This document shows positions 42,851-51,811 of a DNA stretch of 64,000 bases, piece by piece. Under the pieces are notes generated by a model that was not told the origin of the DNA, did not search any database, and worked only from the letters and a program-made list of their open reading frames with translations. This DNA comes from JAGLTZ01 sp964637695 (lineage in GTDB: Bacteria > Blakebacterota > Blakebacteria > Blakebacterales > Blakebacteraceae): positions 1 through 64,000 of the forward strand of contig CAZWVF010000006.1 of assembly GCA_964637695.1 (NCBI GenBank), in the 5' to 3' direction. The position numbers and the translations under genes are program-made. The number at the start of each line of letters is the position of its first letter. Position 1 is the first letter of the stretch.

Positions 42851-44029
42851 CGGCTCTTCGGCCTCTTCCTCCGTCTCATCCCCATCGACCATCGGTTCTT
42901 CAGGGATTGGAGTCGGCTCTTCCCTTACGGGCAATTCGGGCTCTGCGGCAGGTTCCTCTTCGACCTCAAGTTCGGATTCGGGAGGAGCTGCATCAGGTTC
43001 CGGTGACCAGGATTCGATATCAGCGGCCAGTCGTGTGATACCCCCTTCGGCGTCCTCGATGCGCTGAAGGGCTTCTTCGGCGGCTTCCTGGTCGAGAACG
43101 GCCTCTGCTTCGGCTATCTCCTTTGCCTCATCCTGTGAAGGAACACCTGCGGAACGAAGGAAATGGTAGTAGTGATAGCCATCCTGAGTGTTTCTGTCGA
43201 AGTCTCTGATGGCCATCAGCACCTCACGATCAGAAATTCTCCTTACGCCGCGGCTGTGCCCGACGACAAGGGCGAGATCGGCGACAGAACATATCACTCG
43301 CGGGATACCCTGCGAATACCGGTAGATCTCCTTCACCGCGCTCTCAGTGAAGAGGACTGGACCGGTGTAGCCTGCAACCTTGATCCGGTATTCCAGCATT
43401 CGCCCCGTATCGGCCAGATCCATACTGTGCAGGAAATAACGCACCGGAAGGCGCTGGTAGAACTCAGGCAGACTCTTCATGGTGGTTTCGAGTTCGCTCT
43501 GTCCGCTGAATATGAAGGTCAGCAGGAAGGTCTCTCCAACCGTGTAATTGAGCAGGACCCTGAATTCCTGCAGCAGTTCGGGGCGATCTGCCAGCAACTG
43601 ACCTTCGTCCAGTATGAATACGCAGCGCTCACCCTTTTCATACATTTCGATCAGGGCTTCCCTGAGCTGCAGGAGGGTCTGGATCTTCTCCCCTCTCGAC
43701 TCACCCAGACCGAGCTGACGCAATATCTCCCACAGTATCTGGTTGGGTGTCAGGGTCGGATGATCTATGAAAACCAACCTGTAATTCTCTTCGGTGGAAC
43801 TGCGCAGATCCTTCTCCAGACGCCTCAGAACGCTCGTTTTGCCATCCCCGGGATTTTCGCTTACCATCAGCGCTCCGCCCTTGTTGCCGGCGATTGCGTA
43901 CTGAAGACGAAGCATGCATTCCCGGTGCTGTTTGGAGAGATAGAGCATATCGGGATCGGGAGTGAGCGCGAAGGGTGCCCTGCTGAATCCCCAGAAATCA
44001 AGGTAGCTCTGACCCAAACCCGTTTGCAT
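42851..44029 (-). CDS. N-terminal half of ExeA/GspA-type AAA+ ATPase fusion gene
   Basis: The 393 residues before the gap carry an ExeA-family AAA domain. The start YLDFWGFSRAPFALTPDPDMLYLS is typical of ExeA/GspA, the ATPase that helps insert the type II secretin. Walker A is atypical, ENPGDGKTS, with Glu in place of the first Gly of GxxxxGKT. Walker B is CVFILDEGQLL, and IPRVICSVADLAL is the lid helix. The tail from about residue 280 is acidic and runs into the gapped repeat. ATG at 44029 or GTG at 44035, both overlapping or abutting dut. No other secretion gene is nearby, apart from the pilus motor cluster on the other side of dif. Confidence 0.82.
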
Positions 44030-44031
44030 TG

Positions 44032-44514
44032 TCACTGTCCTGTCGAGCCGAAACCACCGGCTCCGCGGAATGTAGCAGGCAGTTCTTCAGATTCCCTGAA
44101 CGTTACCTGCATCACCGGTGAAATCACCATCTGGGCTATCCGCATCCCGTGTTCAACGGTGAAGGATTCCTTCCCGTGATTGATCAGGATGATCCTGATC
44201 TCTCCTCTGTAGTCACTGTCGATTGTACCCGGTGAATTGGGCAGGCTGATAGCATGATTGAGAGCAAGGCCGCTGCGAGGTCTGACCTGGGCTTCATATC
44301 CCACGGGAATGGCAACCGCCAGCCCGGTCGGCACCAGTGCTGTCTCACCCGGTGCTATCACCAGATCCTCCTCCAGCCAGGCACGCAGGTCTATCCCCGC
44401 TGCTCCATCACTCTCATAGCCGGGAATGGGGAGATCGCGCCGGGGACGAACCCACTGGATCTGAACTGTAAGATCGGTCTCTGCAAACTGATCTATATTC
44501 ATTTCGGTTCCCAT
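44032..44514 (-). CDS. dut: dUTPase (deoxyuridine triphosphate nucleotidohydrolase)
   Basis: Dut cleaves dUTP to dUMP, keeping uracil out of DNA and supplying thymidylate synthesis. The trimeric dUTPase motifs are visible: GAAGIDLRA (motif 1), RPRSGLAL (2), GTIDSDYRGEI (3), GMRIAQMV (4) and RGAGGFGSTG (5), all in order. Length (160 residues, with a short N-terminal extension) is normal. It starts 14 bp after the M16 peptidase stop, and overlaps or abuts the ExeA fusion gene. Confidence 0.95.
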   Translation of the reverse strand: MGTEMNIDQFAETDLTVQIQWVRPRRDLPIPGYESDGAAGIDLRAWLEEDLVIAPGETALVPTGLAVAIPVGYEAQVRPRSGLALNHAISLPNSPGTIDSDYRGEIRIILINHGKESFTVEHGMRIAQMVISPVMQVTFRESEELPATFRGAGGFGSTGQ

Positions 44515-44528
44515 TCGTTACCCTCAGG

Positions 44529-45833
44529 TCAGGCAATCCCTACTCCGTCCATGCCGGAACTGATACCGTCTACAGCACCAAGCGCGGTCATTGTCAACCG
44601 TCCCGGAACAAGAATATCACATGTAACTCTGGCAATATCATCAGCAGTTACGGCTTCCAGGTTGCGGAGCACTTCATCCATGGAGATGACCCTCTCCTCG
44701 AAGAGCAATCCCTTTGCAAGCCGTGACATGCGGTTGAAGGTGCTCTCCAGGGCAAACATCAGCTGGCCCTTTACCTGCTCTTTTGCACTTGTCAGCTCCT
44801 CTTCGTCCACACTTCCGCCCGACGCGATGGTATCGAGTTCCTCGCGAATCAGATCGAGCGCCAGGGAAGCATTCTCCGGATTGCTGGCAAAATAGAACCC
44901 TGCCGTTCCGGTCTCTTCAAAGAGCGAGGTTATTCCGCTGACCGTGTACACCAGACCACGCTTCTCTCTCAGTGACTGGAAGAGCCGGCTGCTCATTCCG
45001 CCCGAAAGCAGGTTCATGAGTACGACCAGTGCGTACCTGTCCTGGTGCAGATAGTAGAGCCCGTTTCCTCCGATTATCACGTGCGCCTGCGAAATATCCC
45101 GGGAGTGGAGGTTTAACTGCGACCTGCCTTCAGGCTGCTGCCGCTGGCGCGCCGACACCGGTTCGGTATTCAGATCTACGAATTTCATCGAAGCAAGTTC
45201 GACGACATGTTCGTGTTCGAGGGATCCGGCCGCGGCGACGAGCATGTTGTCGGTCCGATAGCGCTGATCTATGAACTCCCGCAAGATCTCCGGTGTGAGC
45301 GATCCTACCGTCTCCTCTGCTCCCAGTACGGGATGCGCCAGAGGATGTCCGTCGTAAAGATCCATCAGGAAAAGCTCGTGAACCCATTCATCGGGAGTAT
45401 CGATAGAGGTCTTGATCTCCTCCTGTACCACCTGCTTTTCCCTCTCCAGTTCAGCTGGATCGAGCAGGGAGTTCTGCATCATGTCACTCAGAACGTCTAC
45501 AGCGACCGGCAGGTGTTCATCCAGGATCCTTGTGAAAAAACATGTATGGTCCTTAGAGGTAAATGCGTTGAGGTAACCTCCAAGCCTTTCCAGTTCGTAG
45601 GCGATGTCGAAGGCAGTACGCCTTCCGGTTCCCTTGAAGAACATGTGTTCAAGGAAATGTGCACTGCCTTCGGTTCCCTGCCGCTCATCACGGGAACCGG
45701 ACAGGCTCCAGACTCCGAAAGCAACCGATCGCACGAAAGGCAGCGACTCGGTCACTACCACCATACCGTTGTCCAGCACAGACCGCTGGAAGTTGTCAGA
45801 GGATCTGATATGGTCGTCAGAAGTGCTCGACAT
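44529..45833 (-). CDS. M16-family (insulinase-like) zinc peptidase
   Basis: The 434-residue protein has the inverted zinc motif HFLEHMFFKGT (HxxEH) near residue 54 and a downstream zinc-ligand Glu in the usual region (ELEREKQVVQEEI). Two roughly equal halves form the clam-shell fold of M16B. The gene lies between pnp and dut, as the ymxG/mlpA-type peptidase does next to pnp in Bacillus. The cytosolic substrate is unknown. Confidence 0.92.
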   Translation of the reverse strand: MSSTSDDHIRSSDNFQRSVLDNGMVVVTESLPFVRSVAFGVWSLSGSRDERQGTEGSAHFLEHMFFKGTGRRTAFDIAYELERLGGYLNAFTSKDHTCFFTRILDEHLPVAVDVLSDMMQNSLLDPAELEREKQVVQEEIKTSIDTPDEWVHELFLMDLYDGHPLAHPVLGAEETVGSLTPEILREFIDQRYRTDNMLVAAAGSLEHEHVVELASMKFVDLNTEPVSARQRQQPEGRSQLNLHSRDISQAHVIIGGNGLYYLHQDRYALVVLMNLLSGGMSSRLFQSLREKRGLVYTVSGITSLFEETGTAGFYFASNPENASLALDLIREELDTIASGGSVDEEELTSAKEQVKGQLMFALESTFNRMSRLAKGLLFEERVISMDEVLRNLEAVTADDIARVTCDILVPGRLTMTALGAVDGISSGMDGVGIA

Positions 45834-45841
45834 GCCGGTTC

Positions 45842-47956
45842 CTATCTCGGGACCCTGCTTATCCAGGCCTTCTCTTCTCCAAGTTCCCTGATGGCTTCTT
45901 TCAGGCTCAGCCTGATCTTGCCGCTATCGTTGAAACCGAGACACTTGACCCAGATTTTGTCCCCATCACGCAGTACATCTTCGACCTTTTCAACCCGTCC
46001 TTCAGCCAGTTCGGAGATATGGCACAGTCCGTCCTTGCCGGGCATAATCTCAACAAATGCACCGAATTGGACGATAGACTGTACTTTGCCCTCGTAGAGC
46101 TTGCCCTCTTCCGGCTCCTCTACCAGCGAAGAGATCATCTGAAAAGCCTGTTCACACCCCTCCTTTTCAACCGAGGCGATGGTCACCAGACCATCGTCGT
46201 CTATGTCGATCTTCGCCCCTGTCGCTTCCTGGATCGACCTTATTGTCTTGCCGCCCGGACCGATTATCTCTCCGATCTTGGTCGGATGGATCCTCAGGCC
46301 GATGATCCTGGGTGCCCTGTCACTGAGTTCCGATCGAGGTTCGGGCATGACGCTGCTCATGGCATCGAGGATATGTATCCTTGCGATGCGGGCCTTCTCC
46401 AGAGCTTCTGCCATCAATTCTCTCGACACACCTGAGATCTTGATGTCCATCTGAATGGAGGTTATGCCATCGCGGGTTCCCGCCACCTTGAAATCCATAT
46501 CACCCAGGTGATCCTCAGTACCCGTTATGTCTGAAAGGATGATTGAACGGTCACCCTCCTGAATGAGCCCCATCGCAACTCCGGCGACAGGATCCTTGAT
46601 AGGAACACCGGTGTCCATCAGGGCAAGCGCCCCGGCACAGACCGTCGCCATGCTGGAGGACCCATTCGACTCAAGGATGTCGCTGACGATCCTGATCGTA
46701 TAGGGGAAGTATTCCTCGGTTGGAATAACAGGACGCAGGGCTCTCTCAGCCAGCGCTCCGTGACCGATTTCGCGTCTGCCGGGACCTCTTTCGGGACGCA
46801 CTTCACCGACGCTGTAAGAAGGGAAGTTGTAGTGAAGCATATACGACTTCCACGATTCTCCTTCCAGTTCATCCAGCTTCTGTTCGTCCTGCTTGGTCCC
46901 CAGCGTCACTACTGCCAGTGCCTGAGTCTGGCCTCTGGTGAAAATCGCCGAGCCGTGCGTGCAGGGAAGCATCCCGACTTCAGAGGTAATGGTCCTTATC
47001 TCATCCGGCTGGCGACCATCAGATCTTATTCCGCTCTCCAGGAGTGTCTTTCGCATATCCTTCTTCTGGATCTCGTGGGTCACATCCCAGACGAAACGCT
47101 GCTCATCAGGATACTCTTCCTCGGTTTCACTTCGTACCTGATCCATTATCTCTTCGATGACCATTTCACGCTCATGTTTGTCGGCGATCCTGTTCGCCTC
47201 CAGAACGCCATCGGTTGCTATCTGGTCAACTCTGGCAATGAATCCCTCTGAAGGAACGACTGGAGTATATTCGCTTTTCGGCACTCCCACTTCTGCCTTG
47301 AGTTCCTCAATCACATCAACTATCTGCCTGATGTGTTCATGCGCGAACTCAAGTGCTTCCACCAGTTCCTCTTCGGCTGCTATTCTTGCGCCGCCCTCAA
47401 CCATAACGATGCTGTCGGCAGATCCCGCTACCACCAGCTCGATGATACTCTCTTCCATCTGGCTGAATGTCGGATTGATAACCAGCTGGCCGTCTATTTT
47501 CCCTACACGAACGCTTGCGATCGTTTTGGTAAACGGAATATCAGAAATAGCCAGGGCAGAGCTCGTACCTATCAGTCCCAGAAAATCGGCGTCGTTCTCC
47601 CTGTCACTTGAAATAATGTTCACATAGATCTGAATTTCATTCTGATAGTCATCCGGGAAGAGAGGCCTTATCGAACGGTCGATCTGTCTGGCAGACAATA
47701 TCTCCTTCTCGCTCGGCCTGCCTTCACGTTTGAAGAAGCCGCCGGGGATCTTCCCGCTGGCATATGATTTCTCACGGTACTCAATCGTGAGGGGGAAGAA
47801 TGGCAGGTCCTTCGGTTTCCTTGTGGCAGTAGCGGCAACCAGGACAACAGTCCCACCATACCGCACCCACGTTGATCCGTTTGCCTGTCGGGCAACCTTC
47901 CCCGTTTCAATCGAGAGGGTCCTTCCCCCTATTTCAATCTCTTTTCTTGCTGTCAT
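45842..47956 (-). CDS. pnp: Polyribonucleotide nucleotidyltransferase (PNPase)
   Basis: PNPase degrades RNA phosphorolytically from the 3' end and is a degradosome component. The two RNase PH-like domains are recognisable, the first starting IEIGGRTLSIETGKVARQANG and the second including RSDGRQPDEIRTI and HGSAIFTRGQTQALAVVTLG. A KH domain (TKIGEIIGPGGKTIRSIQEATGA) and an S1 domain (LYEGKVQSIVQFGAFVEIMPG) end the protein. Length 704 residues is full. It follows rpsO by 61 bp, with a strong hairpin between them. Confidence 0.97.
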   Translation of the reverse strand: MTARKEIEIGGRTLSIETGKVARQANGSTWVRYGGTVVLVAATATRKPKDLPFFPLTIEYREKSYASGKIPGGFFKREGRPSEKEILSARQIDRSIRPLFPDDYQNEIQIYVNIISSDRENDADFLGLIGTSSALAISDIPFTKTIASVRVGKIDGQLVINPTFSQMEESIIELVVAGSADSIVMVEGGARIAAEEELVEALEFAHEHIRQIVDVIEELKAEVGVPKSEYTPVVPSEGFIARVDQIATDGVLEANRIADKHEREMVIEEIMDQVRSETEEEYPDEQRFVWDVTHEIQKKDMRKTLLESGIRSDGRQPDEIRTITSEVGMLPCTHGSAIFTRGQTQALAVVTLGTKQDEQKLDELEGESWKSYMLHYNFPSYSVGEVRPERGPGRREIGHGALAERALRPVIPTEEYFPYTIRIVSDILESNGSSSMATVCAGALALMDTGVPIKDPVAGVAMGLIQEGDRSIILSDITGTEDHLGDMDFKVAGTRDGITSIQMDIKISGVSRELMAEALEKARIARIHILDAMSSVMPEPRSELSDRAPRIIGLRIHPTKIGEIIGPGGKTIRSIQEATGAKIDIDDDGLVTIASVEKEGCEQAFQMISSLVEEPEEGKLYEGKVQSIVQFGAFVEIMPGKDGLCHISELAEGRVEKVEDVLRDGDKIWVKCLGFNDSGKIRLSLKEAIRELGEEKAWISRVPR

Positions 47957-47987
47957 AATTATTCTCTCTATCTTGAAAATACCCTCT

Positions 47988-48010
47988 TCGGACAGGACCT
48001 TCCCGTCCGA
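47988..48010 (-). promoter_or_regulatory. RNA hairpin between rpsO and pnp
   Basis: On the transcribed (minus) strand the RNA forms a 10-bp stem UCGGACGGGA / UCCUGUCCGA with triloop AGG. All pairs are Watson-Crick except one G-U wobble, which would be an A-C mismatch on the other strand, so it fits RNA rather than DNA symmetry. It is followed by GAGGGUAUUUUC, with no tight U-run, so it is probably a processing or attenuation element. Analogy: in E. coli the rpsO-pnp region has an RNase III-processed pnp leader. Confidence 0.6.
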
Positions 48011-48017
48011 CTTTCGG

Positions 48018-48287
48018 TTACTTCCTCAGCCCCAGCTCTTCAAGCAGGGACCTGTACTTATCCTTATCTTTTCGGCTCAGATAATCGAGCAGACGGCGCC
48101 TCTGACCCACCATTTTCAGGAGGCCACGCCGGCTGGCATGATCTTTCGGATGCATCTTCAGATGATCGGTCAGATATGTAATCCTCTCGGTAAGAAGTGC
48201 TATCTGGACCTCCGAAGAACCTGTGTCACTCTGAGAACGACCGAATTTTTCAACCAGAGCTGTTTTATCTTCCTTCTTTAAAGGCAC
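48018..48287 (-). CDS. rpsO: Ribosomal protein uS15
   Basis: The 89-residue protein binds the central domain of 16S rRNA. The sequence shows the S15 core GSSEVQIALLTERI, HLKMHPKDHASRRGLLKMVGQRRRLLDYL, and DKYRSLLEELGLRK at the end. Translation starts at GTG right after the ribF stop (TGAGTG), with GGAGG inside the ribF end as ribosome site. It lies in the rimP-nusA-infB-rbfA-truB-ribF-rpsO-pnp order known from Bacillus. Confidence 0.97.
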   Translation of the reverse strand: MPLKKEDKTALVEKFGRSQSDTGSSEVQIALLTERITYLTDHLKMHPKDHASRRGLLKMVGQRRRLLDYLSRKDKDKYRSLLEELGLRK

Positions 48288-49226
48288 TCAGTTTTCCTCC
48301 TGTGCAAGACTGCGTTCAGCATCAGTCACGTCGTTTTCTATCTGTTTCTTGAGAGCAACCGGGCCCTCAAATGTCTTCTCTTCTCTTAACCTTGCGTAGA
48401 ACATCACCTCGATTGATTCGCCATAGATGTCTTCATCAAATTCGAACAGGTGCACTTCAATCATTCTCTTGCCGTTCTTAAACGTCGGTCTCGTACCGAT
48501 GTTGCAGGCACCGCTGTACATGGAACCGCCGACTATTGACCGCACCGCATACACACCATTTCCAGGAATGCACTTCTCCGGATCTGGCAGTGATAAATTT
48601 GCTGTCGGGAATCCCAGTTCCCTGCCTCGCTGATCGCCGCGTATGACCAGCCCCTTCATGGAGTACGGCCTGTCCAGCAGTCGTCGTACCCGCTGAACAT
48701 CCCCGTCGAGAAGCACTTTCCGGATGAGCGAACTGGTTATCGGATCGCCGTTATCCGTCACTGCATCAACAACTTCCACTTCGAATCCCAGCACGGGGGC
48801 CATAGTGCGCAGCAATTCAGGCCTGCCCCTTCTTCCCCTGCCGAAAGCATGATCGTATCCCAGAACGAGGAATCGGACACCAAGCGCTTCAACCAGCACG
48901 ATGCGTACGAAGTCTTCAGCTTCCATCTGACTCAGCTGGCGGTTGAAAGGCAGGATCACAAGTGTATCGAGTCCCATTTCTTTCAGCAGTGCCAGCTTCT
49001 CTTCGTGGATCGATAGAAGAGGGGGAGCCGTGCCAGGTGCGATCACTCTCTGCGGATGCGGTTCGAATGTCAGCAGGATTCCTGTGCCGCCCCTTTCGGC
49101 GGCAATCGTCCTTATCCTGTTCAGCATTTCCTGGTGCCCCCTGTGTATCCCATCAAAGGCACCAAGGGTAACAACCGGGAACTCCGAAGGGGGAAGTGGG
49201 GGATCGAATCCGTATAGAATCTTCAC
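48288..49226 (-). CDS. ribF: Bifunctional riboflavin kinase / FAD synthetase
   Basis: RibF phosphorylates riboflavin and adenylates FMN. The N-terminal nucleotidyltransferase has VVTLGAFDGIHRGHQEML (GxFDGxHxGH motif) and the later GYDHAFGRGRRG. The C-terminal kinase domain shows PYSMKGLVIRGDQRGRELGFPTANL. GTG at 49226, after a GGGAG box, gives 312 residues; an ATG farther upstream would overlap truB by 65 bp and add unconserved residues. It lies 4 bp after truB. Confidence 0.94.
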   Translation of the reverse strand: MKILYGFDPPLPPSEFPVVTLGAFDGIHRGHQEMLNRIRTIAAERGGTGILLTFEPHPQRVIAPGTAPPLLSIHEEKLALLKEMGLDTLVILPFNRQLSQMEAEDFVRIVLVEALGVRFLVLGYDHAFGRGRRGRPELLRTMAPVLGFEVEVVDAVTDNGDPITSSLIRKVLLDGDVQRVRRLLDRPYSMKGLVIRGDQRGRELGFPTANLSLPDPEKCIPGNGVYAVRSIVGGSMYSGACNIGTRPTFKNGKRMIEVHLFEFDEDIYGESIEVMFYARLREEKTFEGPVALKKQIENDVTDAERSLAQEEN

Positions 49227-49230
49227 CGAA

Positions 49231-50175
49231 TCATCTCCCGAATCCGGCAGGGTCGGAAAGTACTGTTCTGGGCTGGAAGATTCCGTCCTGTCCAACTACA
49301 ACCAGTTTGCCCACAGCCACCAGGTCATTTCTGCATACTGCACCAACGTAGGTCTGCTCGGCTGCATATCGAACAGATTCGGCCGGAAGGCGCAACTCGT
49401 TACCGTGTGTGATCCTTCTGGCCTGGGCTGCCGTGATTTCCACCCGCATCCGGGCCGGCAGCAGTTCAGACATCGGTCTGATCCATTCTCTTACATAGCC
49501 TTCCCCCTGCGGACTTGCCAGGGGGAAAGCCTCATCGACCGGGAAGGGGCCGATTTCCAGGCGTCTCAACCGTGTCAGGCACCCACCCACCCCGAGAGAA
49601 TCCCCGACATCCCTGGCCAGGGCTCTAAGGTAGGTTCCGGTGCCAACCAGCGCGCTGAAGTCGATATCGGGCAGAGCCAGTTTTTCCAGCTCAAGGCTGT
49701 AGATATTGATATCACGAGCCTCCAGGTTGGCGGCTTCACCACGCCTGGCTTTTTTATATGCCGGTTCACCTTCGATCTTTACGGCCGAATACCGGGGCGG
49801 TACCTGCTCTACCTCGCCAACCCATTCCTGCAGGGCACTCCTGATGTCAGATTCAGCAAGAGCCGACACCGCCTCATCATCTGCTTCACATATCACAGAG
49901 CCGGTAAGGTCGCAGGTGTCGGTCTTGACGCCGAGACGGATTGTGCCGCTGTATGCTTTCGTGTATTCCTCAAGATACTGCATCAAGCGTGTTGCGCGGC
50001 CGACGAGAAGAATCAGGAGACCCGTTGCAAAGGGATCGAGCGTGCCTGCGTGTCCGACTTTGGCGCCCCCGAGGGCCTTCCTGACCCATCGTACAGCATC
50101 GAAGGAACTCCACTCCTCCGGCTTGTCGACCAGCACAAAACCCTCGCGTATCTGATCTTCTTTTACTTCAGCCAA
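49231..50175 (-). CDS. truB: tRNA pseudouridine-55 synthase TruB
   Basis: TruB makes pseudouridine at tRNA position 55. Visible family motifs are GFVLVDKPEEWSSFDAV, AKVGHAGTLDPFATGLL (catalytic Asp in TLDPFATG), and RLGVKTDTCDLTG. The C-terminal PUA-like domain runs over the last about 70 residues. TTG at 50175, six bases after an AGAGGTG box, gives the expected start just before EGFVLVDKP; the only ATG upstream (50235) would overlap nrnA by 73 bp. Confidence 0.93.
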   Translation of the reverse strand: MAEVKEDQIREGFVLVDKPEEWSSFDAVRWVRKALGGAKVGHAGTLDPFATGLLILLVGRATRLMQYLEEYTKAYSGTIRLGVKTDTCDLTGSVICEADDEAVSALAESDIRSALQEWVGEVEQVPPRYSAVKIEGEPAYKKARRGEAANLEARDINIYSLELEKLALPDIDFSALVGTGTYLRALARDVGDSLGVGGCLTRLRRLEIGPFPVDEAFPLASPQGEGYVREWIRPMSELLPARMRVEITAAQARRITHGNELRLPAESVRYAAEQTYVGAVCRNDLVAVGKLVVVGQDGIFQPRTVLSDPAGFGR

Positions 50176-51176
50176 TTCTTCACCTCTGAAACGATTCGCT
50201 CCTTCACATCGTTCAGTGATCCTTCCATCCCGCATCCGGCGGCGTTCTCATGTCCACCGCCTCCGAATGCCTCAACGATCACCCTCACATCGATCTCACC
50301 GCGTGACCTGAGACTTGCCCTGAAGGTGCCATCGCCGGTCTGCCGTATGAAAACACCCACCTCCACTCCCTCGACCTGGACCGTGAAATCAACGATTCCC
50401 TCACTGTCCATATGTCCATCCGGGAAGTATGCGGCAATCAGATCGGACGTCATGGTCATCACGCACGTCCTGCCGTCGTGGCGGAGTTCAATGGAACTCA
50501 GCAGGTTGCCCAGAAGCCTGTAAAAGGATGCCGGACGTTCCAGATAGATACGCTGGGCGATCGTGGATGGATCTGCACCTGCCGCGACCAGCTGTGCAGC
50601 CGCCTGCAGACTGTGGGAGTCGGTATTGCCGAATTGAAATCGGCCGGTATCGGTCAGGATGGCCGCAAACAGCTGATCTGCAACGACAGGGGAGATATCT
50701 ACGCCCAGTGTTCCAGCCAGTTGAAGTACCAGTTCTGCTGTCGATGCCCGTTCGGGATCAACGATCACTATGTCACCAAAAATATCATTGCTGACGTGGT
50801 GGTCGATATTGACTTCAAGAGCGCCGGGTGACATCCATCGATCGAGGTGATCGAGCACATCGCCCGCCCTCTCCCTTTCTGAGGCGTCCACGAATATCAC
50901 CATCTGAAAGCGCTCTGCTTCTTCCAGGTTCTCCAGTTCGGGTGAGTCGGGTCTCAGAACCGGCCTGTCCATCAGAAACTTATATTTCTTCGTGATGGTA
51001 TCGGAGATAACGACCTCGGACTGCTTGCCGGCCGATTCGAGAATCCCTCGTAGACCGAGCACAGATCCGACGGCGTCTCCATCGGGATTCACGTGGGTTG
51101 AGATAAGTATCCTGTCGACATCCTCCAGCGCCCTCTGGAGGGTTTTCATACTATTATTGTGAGTCATTGCGTTCAT
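50163..51176 (-). CDS. nrnA: DHH-family phosphoesterase NrnA (nanoRNase / pAp phosphatase)
   Basis: The protein degrades very short RNA and removes pAp. DHH motifs I-IV are present: ISTHVNPDGDAVGSVLGL, an acidic-metal segment FVDASERE, NIDHHVSND (DHH) and a mid-domain LTDTGRFQFGN. The DHHA1 domain with GGGHENAAGC is near the C-terminus. Length is 337 residues, or 328 if Met10 (51149) is used. It overlaps rbfA by 23 bp on the longer start. The position between rbfA and truB is common. Confidence 0.93.
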   Translation of the reverse strand: MNAMTHNNSMKTLQRALEDVDRILISTHVNPDGDAVGSVLGLRGILESAGKQSEVVISDTITKKYKFLMDRPVLRPDSPELENLEEAERFQMVIFVDASERERAGDVLDHLDRWMSPGALEVNIDHHVSNDIFGDIVIVDPERASTAELVLQLAGTLGVDISPVVADQLFAAILTDTGRFQFGNTDSHSLQAAAQLVAAGADPSTIAQRIYLERPASFYRLLGNLLSSIELRHDGRTCVMTMTSDLIAAYFPDGHMDSEGIVDFTVQVEGVEVGVFIRQTGDGTFRASLRSRGEIDVRVIVEAFGGGGHENAAGCGMEGSLNDVKERIVSEVKNWLK

Positions 51177-51513
51177 CAGCCAGCCGTTTCAGCAAAGCAT
51201 CCATTTGAAAACCCCGATCGAGCGATCTGTCATAGACAAAGCGCAATTCGGGTGTATTCCTCAGTTTTATCGATTCACCCAGTCGCTTTCGCAGAAAGCC
51301 GGCGGCTGCCGAAAGTCCTGCCATGATCTCTTCCGGGTCATCCATCTCACCTGCAGTCACATAAACAGCAGCTACGGAAAGATCCCGGCTGACCTTTACT
51401 CCGGTTACAGTTACGAAACCAATACGTGGATCTTTGACCTCCCGTTCGATCAGCATCCCGACGACTTTCTTGATCTCGTCCCCGATCCGTGCGGTTCGAT
51501 TGAATTGCCCCAT
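51154..51513 (-). CDS. rbfA: Ribosome-binding factor A
   Basis: RbfA matures the 5' end of 16S rRNA on the 30S subunit. The 119-residue protein shows RIGDEIKKVVGMLIEREVKDPRIGFVTVTGVKVSRDLSVA-type order (family core: reaching D-P-R-I, then V-T-x-V-x-V-S-x-D-L-x-x-A-x-V-Y-V) and ends with the KH-like fold LRNTPELRFVYDRSLDRG. It sits between the DUF503 gene and nrnA. Confidence 0.95.
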   Translation of the reverse strand: MGQFNRTARIGDEIKKVVGMLIEREVKDPRIGFVTVTGVKVSRDLSVAAVYVTAGEMDDPEEIMAGLSAAAGFLRKRLGESIKLRNTPELRFVYDRSLDRGFQMDALLKRLADERNDSQ

Positions 51514-51523
51514 CGATCAGGTC

Positions 51524-51805
51524 CTAACGGAATTCAAGTGTGTAATCCTGCATGTAGCACTCAGACTCACGATCCACGCGATTCACAACCTTGCTGAGCA
51601 CGGCATTGGCGAATGCCCGATCGTTTGTGACGATAGCCACACCTATCGCGGCCGACTGGTGAAAGTCCTGCTTATCCACTTCGGACACGCTGACATTGAA
51701 TTCATTGCGAATCTTCGAGGTAAGTTTTTTGAGGATCGCTCTCTTCTCCTTCAGAGACCGGCAACCGGGCAGGTGAAGCTGGATCAGAACAGTCCCGACG
51801 GTCAT
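51524..51805 (-). CDS. ylxP: DUF503 (YlxP-like) protein
   Basis: The 93-residue protein matches DUF503 by its start (VGTVLIQLHLPGCRSLKEKR), the conserved block VSEVDKQDFHQSAAIGVAIV and the C-terminal VNRVDRES. In Bacillus the homologue YlxP lies between infB and rbfA, the same place as here. The function is unknown; it is often associated with translation genes and ribosome assembly. Confidence 0.9.
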   Translation of the reverse strand: MTVGTVLIQLHLPGCRSLKEKRAILKKLTSKIRNEFNVSVSEVDKQDFHQSAAIGVAIVTNDRAFANAVLSKVVNRVDRESECYMQDYTLEFR

Positions 51806-51811
51806 GGCTGA

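Noticed and set aside
42376..43038. Ser-rich and Phe-rich plus-strand frames over the acidic linker
   Set aside because: They are the complement of the Glu-rich repeat, which gives low-complexity Ser/Phe runs; the minus-strand gene explains the region.
48943..50523. 526-codon plus-strand frame opposite ribF, truB and nrnA
   Set aside because: Antisense to three well-supported genes; no family match.
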